DNA of 64,000 nt, taken from Bradysia coprophila. Its lineage: Eukaryota; Arthropoda; Insecta; Diptera; Sciaridae. Positions within the stretch are counted from its first letter, which is position 1; every line of letters starts with the position of its first letter. The notes below the pieces were generated by a model. It was given only the letters and a program-made list of their open reading frames with translations, was not told the origin of the DNA and did no database searches. Position numbers and translations under genes: made by a program. The DNA lies in NCBI RefSeq assembly GCF_014529535.1, contig NW_023503493.1:17020001-17084000 (forward strand), read 5' to 3'. Below, piece after piece: positions 11,579 through 22,862 of this stretch.

Positions 11579-12250
11579 TTGACTGTTTCGAATGTAGATA
11601 CGATAATTTATAATAATAATGATGTGCCAGAGACAGAAAGCAGAACAGAGTTTTCGATAATCGAATATAACACTTCTCTCGATCGAAATCGAAGTATTTG
11701 GAACAGAGAAATGGTTTCTGATTTTGAAACAATTGATTTCAAACTCGGTCATACGAACATTCATTATAAATATAAGACTGTATCAGAATGTCGTTAATAG
11801 TCGTTTTTATTGGGTAACAGATGCTGTTCAGAAAATGAAGTTGTGGTTGAGAATTTGCTGTTTTCGTTCACGTTTTGACCGACGGCAAGTTCATACATTT
11901 TTTTTAATAATTCGACACCCTGCGGAAATCACAAACATTTTTCATTAGCCTGTCACATTAGCCTGTCGGCTATTCATCTGTTATCGAAAACGACGACAAA
12001 AATAAAAAAATAATGACAATGCATGTTAAAAAATTGAAGTACAAGATTTGAAATCAACAGATCAAAAATACTTTGATCGATGGAAGTAATAGCCCCGATA
12101 ATAATACTGGTCATAAGTTTCCCGTTTTATGGATTCGAATTTATCAACCTTTATGACACTGTTACCTTAGTTAATTGAAAGAAAAGTCAATCGAAGTAAA
12201 TTTCAGCATAGCAATTGGAAGCTCATTCTACTAATATATGCACGGAAACA
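11579..12250. other. Tail of unit B, no gene
   Basis: A 72-codon frame here is identical to one in unit A (7562-7780) simply because the DNA is duplicated. No domain, signal peptide or splice context supports it. Confidence 0.5.
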
Positions 12251-12690
12251 CATTTCGCAAGCTATTCCGTTAGTCAACTACTGTTCGGCCAACTGAAAAT
12301 CTACACTACATCTCCAAGGAACAAAATTCGTGTGGCTGTAAAGTTCACACTTTAGAAAATTATAAATTTCGTTCAGATGTAGAATTCCGTCATCGGATGA
12401 AAGTTAGATTTAACTCGGAGAAATCAAAGGAGAAGAAGATTAAACAACGACAACCATCAGAAATGCATTTTTCGCGCTATAGCAATAAGAGCTGTATGTT
12501 ACGTTTCATTTGAATCTCTATCCAAATGGCTGTCGAAAGAATACACCGCACATTTTGCATAAACTAAAATTATAACTGTCACAGTGCTATGTTCTCGCTC
12601 AAAAAAAAAAAAAAACCGATGGACTAACGAGGAATCGAACCTAGAATCATCAAGTAAAAAAGAACTTGAAGTACACACTTCAACCCACTG

Positions 12691-14265
12691 GAAGATGCGG
12701 GAATTTGAAAGAAGATTAGGTTCAAATAAAGAGACTTGAATATTCGTATCTTATTACTAGCTTCTTCATATTAACGATACTACAAAAAAATACTTTTCTT
12801 TTGCGACAAATCATGTCGTAATGGAACAATTAAATAATAAAATTGCCCAATGTTTCTGATTGCAGTCCTGTGACGTAATCTTATTAAGACATTGACTCTG
12901 ACGTCTTCATACCATTCTTTCACAAAATTAAAAACTCGCAAAAAATACGTAATAATTATAACGAACGAATAAATCTAGCTAACTCTTATTAATCGGTGAA
13001 AATAAAATCCTAAAATCAAAAGATTCTGCAACCAATTTTTGAACCGCTCCAAATTTTAGAAATTATCTGCATTTTCTTCTTTCAATTGAGTTTATAATCA
13101 CCATTACCAAGAAAAGGACAATATTAGAAAACCAACAATACAATTAAAGTTGTTGAAAACCAAAAATAATGAAAGAACCACAACCGAAAATAAACGGCAC
13201 ATTATGTCAAACATGCAATAATATTACACCAAACTGTAACAATATTACAGAAGTTGCAATAGTATTCGTTTGTAACGCAATAAGATAACAAACGAATATT
13301 ATTGCATCACAAAAACGCGGATTCGATTTCTAAGGCAATGGAGCGATATTAAATTTTTTGACTTGCGTACTTTGAAAGAGCTCATGAAAGTTCACGAAAC
13401 TAGGTTTTTGAACCCAAAAAAAATTTGGTCCAAGTCCTTAGGTTCACTCACTGAACCCTCCGAATTCCGTAATAATATTGCAAGATTACAGGGTTCAGTG
13501 AGAGAGTGCACACACCTGGACGAAACTTTTTTTGGGTTCATTGGTGTACTTTGGTGAACTTTCACGAGCTCTATCAAAGTACACAAGTCGCATAATTTTG
13601 GAATTCAATTTGGCCTTAGAAATCAAAGGTGCGTGACTGTAATAATATAGTTACGGGAAAATCTTATTACAGTAACATTACACATATTGCAATCTTATTG
13701 TATTTTTATGTTTGCAATGTTGGCACTGTAAGAAAGTTCGTTCGTTTTGTTTTTAATTTTTGCAAAATGCGAAGAGCGCCACAGTTTAAAATTGTGTGTT
13801 CTACATAATGTACTTATTTCAGAATTTGATCGGTGTAGGGCAGTGTTCAAATTATGGTGTTATGGTGCGAATATGTGTACGTAACTCAAAGTAAAACATT
13901 TTTAGGCTGTCAGCTATAATATTTCTGATTATATGAACTATCTTAGTCATTGTTGTCACACGTTTTAAATTCTTTATTTAACTCAAATTTTTATTAATTT
14001 TATAATCTTCGCAAAGAAGTATACAAAATGAAATCTAAAATTGGAATTGAATTTAGGCTACGATAAAATTACAATCATTGCAATGTTAATTGCATTTTTA
14101 TGAATTTTGTTGACATTTTTGCAAATTATTGACTTAAAACCGATTCACAAACGTTTTTGAATTGAACTTTTTCGTCGGTTTCCACTTCGCTTCTTTAAAA
14201 AGGAAATCGTAAAGTCACCAGAGAAATTTATTTAATTCTCTTTTTTTGTAAATTCCCGCATCTTC
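12691..14265. mobile_element. 1575-bp DNA transposon, non-autonomous
   Basis: TIRs GAAGATGCGGGAATTT and its reverse complement. Flanks CTG/CTG (or CTGG/CTGG if the first base is counted outside); unit B shows the empty site CCCACTGGGCTACC. The interior has no transposase. It contains hairpins, including ATTCGTTTGT...ACAAACGAAT near 13257-13301 and a long inverted repeat at 13318-13632. The superfamily is not assigned; a 3-bp TSD is compatible with several. Confidence 0.85.
13318..13632. repeat. Long imperfect palindrome inside the 1575-bp element
   Basis: Left arm from TTCGATTTCTAAGG and right arm ending CCTTAGAAATCAAA, sharing GTACTTTGAAAGAGCTC, GTTCACTCACTGAACCC and TTGAACCCAAAAAAA blocks. 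It explains why both strands show similar 64-codon frames here. Confidence 0.8.
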
Positions 14266-14727
14266 CTGGGCTACCTAGGCTCCGAAAGTGAAACGAAATA
14301 AATTCTTTTCTGAGGATGAACAATAAACAAACAAACGACTCTTTGTCTTGTTACCCTTGTGTATTGAAAAAATGTTTTGAATTTGTAACGGACAAGAAAG
14401 TGTCCGTTTTTATTTCGGAAAACTATTCGTGATTTGATTTTGATCATTCATTTTCTTACTAGCTGACTTACCAATGAACATTGATATGATAATGGACGAT
14501 TGATACATCATGTTGTTGTCCATGAATTCTTGTCAACAACGACAATCATATCCGTAGAATTATTTGGTGAGAGGATCGGTAACATTCACATGCAAATTCT
14601 CTCACCTCTTGTGTACAATGCAATGGTCATATCGAGGCTTACTCTTGAATCTTTAAATTAAACATGAAACAACTGTGCGTTACGTAGTGATGCAAATTTT
14701 AGATTGTGTTGAAAATTTTTTTTATCT

Positions 14728-15345
14728 GCGATCGGGGTGTAGTGACGTAATGGTATAGGACTCATTGAAACACAGGGGTTTACCTAGGTACTGTCAGACT
14801 TTGGGTTAGCTTAGGTCGTTAGTATTGGCTATGTAGACGTCCGCAACAACGTCTAGTGGTCAGTAAACCTCAGGCTTCCATCAATGAGCCTATTCTTGAA
14901 ACGCCCAGCGGCATAAATGGCGCTCGCTCCACTTTTGCTTGGTCATCGATCGATTTTTTTTAATTTTTTTTCCTGTGGAGAATTTTTTTTTTCTTAAACC
15001 AAAACTAAACTCCAATTTTATTAATCTCAAACTCACATAAAAATGGCGATCTGGGTGTAGTGGCGTAATGGTATGGGACTCATTGAACTTCAAAGGTTTA
15101 CCTAGGTACTGACAAACTTAGGCTTAGCTTAGGTCGTCAGTATTGGCTATGTAGACGTCCGGCAACAACGTCTAACAGTCAGTAAACATCAGGCTTCCAT
15201 CAATTGGTCTATTCCAGAAACGCCCAGCGGTGTGATAGGCGTTCGCTCCACTTGTGTTTGGTCATCGATCGATTTCTTCTGTGGAGATTTTTTTTAAAAA
15301 CCAAAACTCCAATTTTACTAATCTCAAACTCACATGAAAATGGCG
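14728..15345 (+). repeat. SINE-like dimer, unit C
   Basis: Heads near 14735 and 15053. It is somewhat more diverged from the A and B dimers than those are from each other. Confidence 0.6.
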
Positions 15346-15811
15346 ACTGCTCAATGTAGGATGTAATTGAAAAATCATTGGAAATACAGTATTTTGACTC
15401 AACTTCTTCGGATGTTTGAAATTATTTATTTTTCGTAAACTATATAAACCGTTATTGATACGAAAACTATGGATTAATTTAGTTGAACTATTTTTTTTGA
15501 GTCACTTCATCACACAGATGGTATTGTGTGATGAATTCGGCTATGTTGTAGCCTGGTGACTGAAACGTCCCTTTTCACGAAGATAAGGCGAAGGACTCGT
15601 TGTCGGTGATATTCGATTTTCCCCTCACTTAAATTTCGACATTCCTTTTCGAATTATGCGCGAGTAGAATTGGTTGAGTGAATGGAGTAGAAACGAAACA
15701 CCAGCAAATTTTCAATGAAACAGTGTATCAATGAGTTCAATGAAAGTACGTTCAATGGTTTACCTTCTTCTACTTTATGGAAGTGAAAAAAAAAAACAAA
15801 ACAAAAAAAAT

Positions 15812-15900
15812 GTTGCTTCAAGTAAGGATCGAACCCAGGATAGTGAAATAAAAAGCAAAATAATCTTCCACGCTCTAACACTCTGGGCCATCAGTCATGC
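15812..15900 (-). repeat. tRNA-like segment 2, unit C
   Basis: Here the A box reads TGGCCCAGAGTGTTAGAGCG, closer to the consensus than in A and B. The B box GGGTTCGATCC and the T run are kept. Confidence 0.6.
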
Positions 15901-16632
15901 TTACGGCGTGAGGCAAAAAACGATTTGAACTAAAATTACTTACATGAACGAATAAAAAGATCTGCGCTAAATGGTAGTCTACATTTCAGGCGCATCCTTC
16001 CGATTTATTATCGAAATAAAGTCGTTTTGAAATTGTTTCAAATCAGTTTCTATTAATTATGTAGCGACGTAGTCTGTTGATGAGTCATATTCCGGAAGTG
16101 AATCATTGAACTGATTTCTTTTTCGTCTTTTGTAATTATAATTGAAAAATACTGCAGATATGAGTGCTTACCGTCTGTAACAGGTTAAAGCGACAAAATT
16201 TCTACATTGTAGGAAGTACTTGGTTGGGGAAGAATACAAAAGAAAAAGAGCAATGAAGAACTAAATTTGCCCTACGTTGCATATTCCAGAACAGGAGAAA
16301 CATATAGCAACTGCAAACAAAATGGATTTGATCATAAAATTAGGTTGAATATTTTTCGTTGGAAAACATGATCACTTGGTTCGGCTTGTATCACAAATTG
16401 ATCCCTCATGTAATGAATTATCTGCCATGCCGCATCCAATGTAATCGACTATTACATTTGACGACTCATTTTTAACAGTATGAAAGGGAACCAGGCCAAT
16501 ATTTGACTTTTTTTTAATTTGCGTGAATTGTTGAAAGTTCAATCTTTCCGTGTAGTCTCGGTTGTTATTAACTAAATGTTGTATTGCTTTGACTAGACCA
16601 AATTGTTGAAAAAATTTCTTTTATTCAACCAA

Positions 16633-16793
16633 GTGGGTTCTTATGTTAAAAAAAACCGGTCCGCGCGCAAAAAATGTATGAAAAATAACTATTTTTGAAA
16701 AAGACATATGTTTCATGATGTTTCAAGCCCATTCGAATGCTATAACTGAAAAACTCGGGAAACGCCTTGCACGCGTATTGACATAAGAACCCA
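16633..16793. repeat. Short inverted-repeat element
   Basis: TGGGTTCTTATGT at the left and ACATAAGAACCCA at the right enclose about 135 bp with further inner CCGCGCGCAAA / TTGCACGCG complementarity. No target duplication is clear. Confidence 0.5.
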
Positions 16794-16802
16794 GACTAGT
16801 GT

Positions 16803-17258
16803 TTCACTTGAATTTTAAGAACGCGAACAAGTGAATTTTAAGACTATCGGGACGAAACTGGAAGGACAAGACTTTGAATTTTGATTGAATGAGTGGGTAA
16901 ACAAATCAATGGAAAAATAAATTTCAACGCTTCATTATAAGAGAACCTCCTGAAAGTGGGGTATTCATCGCTTCCCTTCTCACGTTACATTTTTAATTTT
17001 CGACGTACTTACGCAGTGAATTGGCCTTTCTTGTTGTTTTCTTAAAATGGATTTTGGCTCTGTACGTACAGTCCAATCAGTAGATAAAGTTACCTCAGTG
17101 GTTATGTCATTATATAGTTCCATCCTTACAAACACAACTCTCATCTTTTCTTCAACCTAAATTCTGATAATCCTGCATATCCTGCATATATAGACAATTT
17201 TGATAGGAAATATTTTCCTTCGATACAATTTTTTTTTTGAAAGTCTGCTATATCATTG
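16803..17258. repeat. Right copy of diverged direct repeat
   Basis: Aligns with 3240-3590 in the same orientation, with about 70 extra bases near 16905-16980. See the left copy. Confidence 0.7.
17013..17144 (-). pseudogene. Possible exon or exon remnant (right copy)
   Basis: Open from ATG at 17144 (MRVVFVRMELYND...) through ILRKQQERPIHC to a donor GC|GTAAGTACG. Farther along the minus strand, TTGTCCTTCCAG could be an acceptor (AG lost in the left copy) opening a short frame to a stop. Fifteen or more positions match the left copy's protein although the DNA has diverged. No family recognised. Confidence 0.3.
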
Positions 17259-18595
17259 TACGACCGAGTAGCCCGACCTTCACTCGCTCCGTGCACCGTA
17301 GTCTCCGATTTCTAAATTGAAATTCTTTAAGCCGTCACGAAATAGGGAAAAGAGTCAATCGATTGGAAACTGTAGACAGAGAGACTGCAGAACAATTGAT
17401 TTTGTGTGTACATTGTGCTTATTTACGGCATCTCTGGATGCTCCAATATGTTTCAAACTCGCAATAAAACAAAGGTGATAGTAAACTTTTAATTTAAAAG
17501 AAACTAGAGAGTTTTTATGATAGCTTATTGTAAAGCATAGATGCGCACCGTTCAGTTACAGTAAATGGCAACTCCGAAATGTACTGTACTTTGTACTTCA
17601 CAAGACGTCACAACCATTTCCAACTATGGAAAATCGAGTTGTTTCACAAATAAAAATGGAAAAATGGTAAAAATAGGGCTTAGACCTTCACTAAAAACAG
17701 TTAAAATCTCCGCAGAAAAAAAAACATTTTTGTGAAAAAACTTGATTTTCCAAACACTTCCCATCGACCGGAACGGTTGCGATATGCAAGCATCGCACTG
17801 CAAGCATGTGTGATTCAGTGACAGATGGAATAATATTTTGTATGACAAAGATTTTAGTTGATTTTTAGAGTAACTGTCTCGAAATAAGGTACACCAAAGG
17901 ACTTTACACGTATTGAAAACACACACCATTTGATTATTCACATTTATAATTTAAATTTTTGTTTTATTTCCATAGGCTACAATTTTTTTCTTCTCTTAAA
18001 TTCTATACCAATAACGCTACAAATATTTTTTTTTTCATACCAAATTACAACAGGAATTATACTTTTTTTTTTTAATTTGTATTTGTTTTGTAATTTTTAG
18101 GGCAATTTTTTTTCTTTTTGTTTAGCTTAGACAGTACAATTATTTGATTCTACAGACTGGGTTTTTTTTTTAAATAAAAATGGTCACCTCTTGTGATGTT
18201 ATCAATGGAGATGCAATGCATAGTTACGTTTAAGATTTTCTGATATCGGTGTTCGTCAACTAAAAATTATATTCCCTTTTTTGTTTCATGCATGTCGCCT
18301 GAAACCACATCTCTGATGTTCAAAATTGGGTCCTTGCTATTGTGAGCAAGATCACCAGACTACTCAAGGTAGTACAATAGACAAGCTGGAATATGTCTGC
18401 AACAAAATATATCCAACCTACGAATTTTCATCCCGGGGAAATCCTGACCTAACCTTGCAATGACGAACATCTTAAAACCAGCCATTGTATGGAATTTTAG
18501 TTTTTAAGGTTACAGGTTCCCATCAGTGTTTAAAGTGTCAAATGTCAGTGAGCGTATGTGACAACCGTATTAAACTATGAAATGTGGATTTTGTA
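17259..18595. other. Intergenic, nothing recognised
   Basis: AT-rich with several T runs of 8-10. A 105-codon minus-strand frame (17624-17941) shows no domain or splice context. Confidence 0.5.
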
Positions 18596-18750
18596 TAAAA
18601 TTACTTCCATCGATCAAAGTATTTTTAGTCGGTTGAATTCAAATCTCGTACTTCATTTTTTTAAACATGCATCTTTCTATATAAGGGACCATGTTACCCA
18701 GAGCTTGTCATTATTTTTGTCGTTGTTATCGATAACAGATGAATAGAAAA
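18596..18750 (-). repeat. Inverted fragment of the large-unit tail
   Basis: The reverse complement matches the unit tail around 7968-8090 (ATTCATCTGTTATCGA, GACAAGCTCTGG, TACTTTGATCGATGGAAGTAA). A further copy is at 59763-59940. The tail is therefore a dispersed repeat, not just part of the local array. Confidence 0.65.
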
Positions 18751-18786
18751 AGATGTGCAAAAACATACGAATACATATTGAGAGTA

Positions 18787-18894
18787 ATGCTTGATTTCCA
18801 CGCCGTTTTGCGTCCGTTTTGCTAAACTGCGCCTCTTTTTTATTGTTCAAAAAGTAAACGGAAAGCAAACGGAGAGCAAGTGGAAATCAAGCAT
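18787..18894. repeat. 108-bp palindrome
   Basis: Ends ATGCTTGATTTCCAC and GTGGAAATCAAGCAT. The inner arms are imperfect and built on CCGTTTTGC-like repeats. Likely a MITE; no clear TSD. Confidence 0.7.
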
Positions 18895-19816
18895 AAAAAC
18901 ATGAAGAACTCACATAGAAAACATTAGATAGATCACAAAGGAATAAGGTGGTATTTTGACAGCGAAGTCAAAGCGGAGTTTGTTTGTTAAAAAGGGTACT
19001 GGGAAAACTCCATTCAGGACATGGTGAGACTAACACTGTCAATTTGACAGAATCAAGTAAATAGGGATTCAGACTTATATAAATGGACAACATACAATCC
19101 TACTCTCTCCGTTCATTCCACCAAATGTAGTGACAACAGAATCGAATGACATCACGTTACATATGATAACCTGTCGCCTTATGAACCAAATTTCGTTTTG
19201 AAATAGCTCGAAAACTACAGAACTTTTCTTTTTAGAGAAACGGTCATGGAACGTTATCTCGTGTACTGGTGGAACATTTTTTCGAAGAATCCAAGATGCT
19301 CTAAGACAAGTCTAACAGTTACTTCATATGTAATGATGTGATGTATAGTAAGGTGGAACGGCAAGGTGAAATGAATTCGAATACATTCTTCGTTCTTATG
19401 ATTCTCAATCTGTAAGATTATTGTTCTTAAAAAGTACAGATCATAGCACAAGTTTTGGTTGTTCCGCTCCCAAATGTTGCGATCGACATTGATCCAGGTC
19501 CTATTAAATACTGAAGTCACAGAAATTACTGACAGAATTACTGAAATTATTTACAAAAATTCTCAATAAAAGGCCCTGTCGTTGAAGAAAAAAACAACAA
19601 ATCAACTGTGTTGTGTAGTCTTATTGAGCTCAGTTTTGGCAAAAAAAATGTTTCAGACTCTGTAGATACGTTAACCAAAAATATACAAAGCGGGATCTCT
19701 ATTTTGGGTCTTTTCTATCGACTCGATGTTTTAGAGTGTAACGAACTAAATGTAAAATTATGGAAGGTGTAGATGAGTAACTAAAATATCAAACCATACG
19801 AATGGCTAACGCTGAA
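18895..19816. other. Intergenic, nothing recognised
   Basis: No gene or repeat structure that I can support. Confidence 0.5.
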
Positions 19817-19885
19817 CTGAAAGACTTTTTTAGCGAATGAGCCGGAGGCGAGTTTTCGAATCGAATTCGCTAAAAAACCTCTCAG
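19817..19885. repeat. Hairpin element with GAGCCGGAGGCGAG core
   Basis: CTGAAAGACTTTTTTAGCGAAT on the left pairs with TTCGCTAAAAAACCTCTCAG on the right; GAGCCGGAGGCGAG is in the loop. Same family as 4276-4382 and 28388-28455. Confidence 0.7.
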
Positions 19886-20700
19886 TATAATTCGGGAACA
19901 ATGTTTTTCTTAAACGACGTTGGAACACTAGTTTGGAAAATTAGTTGACATAGGGGAGGAAGACGACAAACGTTCTATTTTACGTGTTAATTTGAAACAT
20001 TAACTGGAAGCACAACTAGTTGTAGGTCAACAAAAAAAAAGACGGGAGGAGGGACAAGTTACTTCAATTCATTGGATTTGATTTAACCCCGGAAGTGAAT
20101 CACTTACAGAATTAATTCAGAATTTCCAAAACACAAATTAAACTTAACGATTCTAACCGAAAAACGAAAATCGATATCAGAAAACTTAAATCTTTGCCTA
20201 CATCCGAAAATCTCCTTTGATTGCTCCACTCAGACCACATCAACTATCTAAAGTCCCAAGTTTTTGTTGTTGTTGTAACATATGCATTGGGTTGGGAGAC
20301 AGGTTCATTCTAAAACACTAATTGCATGGTGACTCGATACTGAACGCAAATGTATCAGCTTCTCAGCGTTCAGTAGCGATTTAGAAATTTCATCTCACAA
20401 ATTATACAAATAAATTTAATAAAATAAATGGGACACTTTCTATGGGTTAAAATAAGTCATAGCAAGTGTGTGACATGGACGTTTAAATTAGCATAAAATT
20501 CCTATTCGTTACTCTAGACATTCTGAACTAGTAATTGACTGACGACGTCTAACCATCTCGATTGATTGGAGAGTGTTCAAAACAATGCGAATCGAACCTC
20601 TTAATTGCATGTCCCACCGCTCTAAATTAGAAACCATATCGAAACACCTACTAAACATATAAAAACTAAAGAAACGATACAAATGCAGGGCTTACGAGTC
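19886..20700. other. 3' flank of msl-2 with tRNA-like remnant
   Basis: Contains the likely 3' UTR of the minus-strand msl-2 gene. At about 20575-20640 the minus strand has an A-box-like TTTAGAGCGG and a B box GGTTCGATTCG, probably a tRNA-derived SINE remnant. One A9 run on the plus strand near 20031 gives a U9 tract on the msl-2 strand about 660 bases past the stop; whether the transcript reaches it is unknown. Confidence 0.45.
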
Positions 20701-22411
20701 TCATATGTCGATTTCCACGTCACTCTGATCACCAGCTTCCGATGAACAGCCTTCATCGGAAAACGGAGCGCTGGTCAGAATTTCTTCGCCGAATATCGAA
20801 TGAATTGTGTCGTGCTGAAAAATGTCCGGTTGTTTATCGGAAAATATTGATGAGGTCATTGAAGGTGATGGAATTGATGAGGCATGTGATGGATTTTCTT
20901 GCATTAGAATGGCTGGTAAATGAGCGGTGTACACGACTGTTACATTTTGATGAGGGAGAAAGTTAAAAACGTTTAGAATTTTCAGCGTATGAACGTAACA
21001 CATTCGACTTTACCACGTATATCGTCGTCAATGTTATTGGGGAAAACAATCGAATCGCCGTCCAACGATATGTCAGGCCCATCCTGTATTTGATGGTCTT
21101 GTATTTGATGTATTAACCTGCTGTTCGATTCGTTGATAGTGTTTGCAGCCGAAAATGATGTATTCATCGAAGGCAATTCGATGCAGTTGGTCTGTGATGT
21201 GCTACCATCCGGATTGATTATTTCGATGCGATCTAATTCCGGTATGTGCGGTCGAATCTACAAATAGTCAAAGTCGACATCAGCAACAATTTTCCCAGTT
21301 AATGAACCTAAATTTTGATTGTAAAATATACCTTAAAACCGTCAGCCCTGTGGGGATTTCTACATCCACGACACCTGCAATCCACACAACTCTTCGACTC
21401 AACGTAACAGGGACACCGTTGGCCGCAGCACGTCAGTTTTCCAGGCTTGGCTGTTGCGTTCCCGCAACGACAGCCCTTCCGCTGCTGTACTGTTTTTGAC
21501 CTTGCTGGTTTCTTGAATTGGACAATTCCACTTAACTCTTTGCTTAAATCTCTGCTAGCGATCGTCGACTTGGCCGTTGTGCTACTGGTTGCAGCGGAAG
21601 CAATTCTAATAGCATTGTTACCACTACAATTACTGCTATTGTTACGACTACTACTACTGCTACTGGCACCACTAGAACTGTGACCGGCAGTCATTGGACC
21701 ATCTTCAACTTTCGAACGTTTGATCGTTATTTTGTTTCCCGTACCAGCATACATCACAGAATACAAGGCTGATCCATTCGACACCGTTTTTATCGGTGCA
21801 CTATTATTAACCTTTACTGGATGTGGTTCATTAACCTCGACTGGCTTATTCGTAATTGTTGTCGTTATCGAACTGTTTTGCAACGTTTGTGTAGCAGAGT
21901 TATTCGTGTACACGCATGGTAACATCGAATAAGCCGATTTTAGAAGACCTGAATTGCTTTTGTAGTTATCCTGGAACCGTGCACCTTCGTCGATTAGATC
22001 CGATAAACTGCTGGTGGAAATTGAACTGCTTCCGTTTGTCATTCCGCTAGTTTGCAACTGACTGCTCATTGATTTGTACATTGGTTTCGAGATTATGTAT
22101 TCGCACAGACTTTTGTAGCATTGCAGCAAGATTCGTAATTGTGAGTTTCCCTCGTATTTTTGATAGTCGCGGCACCAACTGCAACTTGGTTTCAAATTCT
22201 TTCGTCCGCCTAAGCAATTACGGCATACATGATGCTGACATTGAGTTTCTCTGGGTGTGTACGGATCGATTAAGAGACTTCCACAAACGGTGCACGACAA
22301 AGCTTGGCGAAGATATGGGATCAACCGGTATAAATCGGAAAGATTTTGATCACCCGATTCATGTTGGAAAACGAGTCGTGATGTAGACACATACAAACTG
22401 GTAGCATTCAT
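20701..22411 (-). CDS. msl-2: MSL2-like RING/CXC protein, 3 exons
   Basis: Homologue of male-specific lethal 2, in Drosophila the RING E3 ubiquitin ligase that anchors the dosage-compensation complex to DNA. Exons: 22411-21332, 21257-21014 and 20936-20701. Junctions are AAG|GTATAT, TTTGTAG|ATTC, CGTG|GTAAAG and AACAG|TCGTG; frame is kept, giving 519 residues. The RING lies at about 40-81 (CTVC...CQHHVCRNCLGG...CSWC). A Ser/Asn-rich low-complexity linker lies near 240-265. The CXC DNA-binding domain spans about 308-355 (GCRCG, CCGQRCPCY, CVDCRCRGCRNPH), with intron 1 just after it. The C-terminus is acidic (SDVEIDI). It is shorter than Drosophila MSL2 (773 residues), mostly in the linker and tail. 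The identification rests on both domains in the right order. Confidence 0.93.
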
Positions 22412-22730
22412 GACAATTGCACTGAGTTACATTAATATTTTAAGACAATTTTGACAACAAATTTATTTAATTAACCACAACACTAATCAGTTTGGCATAG
22501 TTTTTTGTTTGGATTTTTTTAATTTTTTTTTGTTGTTTCCCAGTTTGACATTTGTTGACATACCTGTCAAAGTTTTCGAATTTTTCGAAAACACGAATTT
22601 GCAGATTGACGTTAGCTACAATCCATGAATAGAATACAATCAACACCATCTACCTACAATAACACAGTATTTTCAGTTTGTCGAACAATTTAAATATTAA
22701 CTAAAAATGCGTTGACGATATCAGCTCTAG
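22412..22730. promoter_or_regulatory. msl-2 upstream region
   Basis: Probable 5' UTR and promoter of the minus-strand msl-2 gene. On the mRNA strand it has A runs, not the U runs that Sxl binds in Drosophila msl-2. No TATA box is clear. Confidence 0.4.
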
Positions 22731-22862
22731 CAACGCACTTCAAGCATGAGAAAGCGTACTTTAAATAAGGTACTGAAACTGGACAGTCATGCAAACATTA
22801 AAACATTTTCATGTAAAATATAGTACTTTCTGCAGCTGACCACTCATACTTGATGTGCGTTG
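22731..22862. mobile_element. MITE of the CAACGCACTTCAAGC family, copy 1
   Basis: TIRs CAACGCACTTCAAGCATGAG and CTCATACTTGATGTGCGTTG match at 18 of 20 positions. The flanks are GCTCTAG on both sides, a 7-bp TSD. No coding potential. Other copies: 29245, 38469, 49532 and a half copy ending at 28240. Confidence 0.85.

Larger units (their letters stand above)
8185..12250 (+). repeat. Large tandem unit B (4.07 kb)
   Basis: Second copy, same order as unit A. Differences visible by eye: extra sequence after the shared head, a small ATAGCACTGTGACAGTGCTAT hairpin near 8513, about 60 extra bases near 10700, and the 95-bp palindrome at 11101. It ends with about 60 bases (from about 12210) absent from unit A. 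Confidence 0.9.
12620..14286 (-). repeat. tRNA-like segment 1, unit C (split)
   Basis: The B-box half is 12620-12690 and the A-box half begins at 14266. The 1575-bp element separates the two. Otherwise like units A and B. Confidence 0.6.
12251..16550 (+). repeat. Large tandem unit C with insertion
   Basis: Third copy. It is interrupted at 12691-14265 by a 1575-bp element and lacks the 204-bp MITE. Similarity to A and B fades near 16550, so the tail of the unit is missing or diverged. The dimer and the middle block are retained. Confidence 0.85.
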
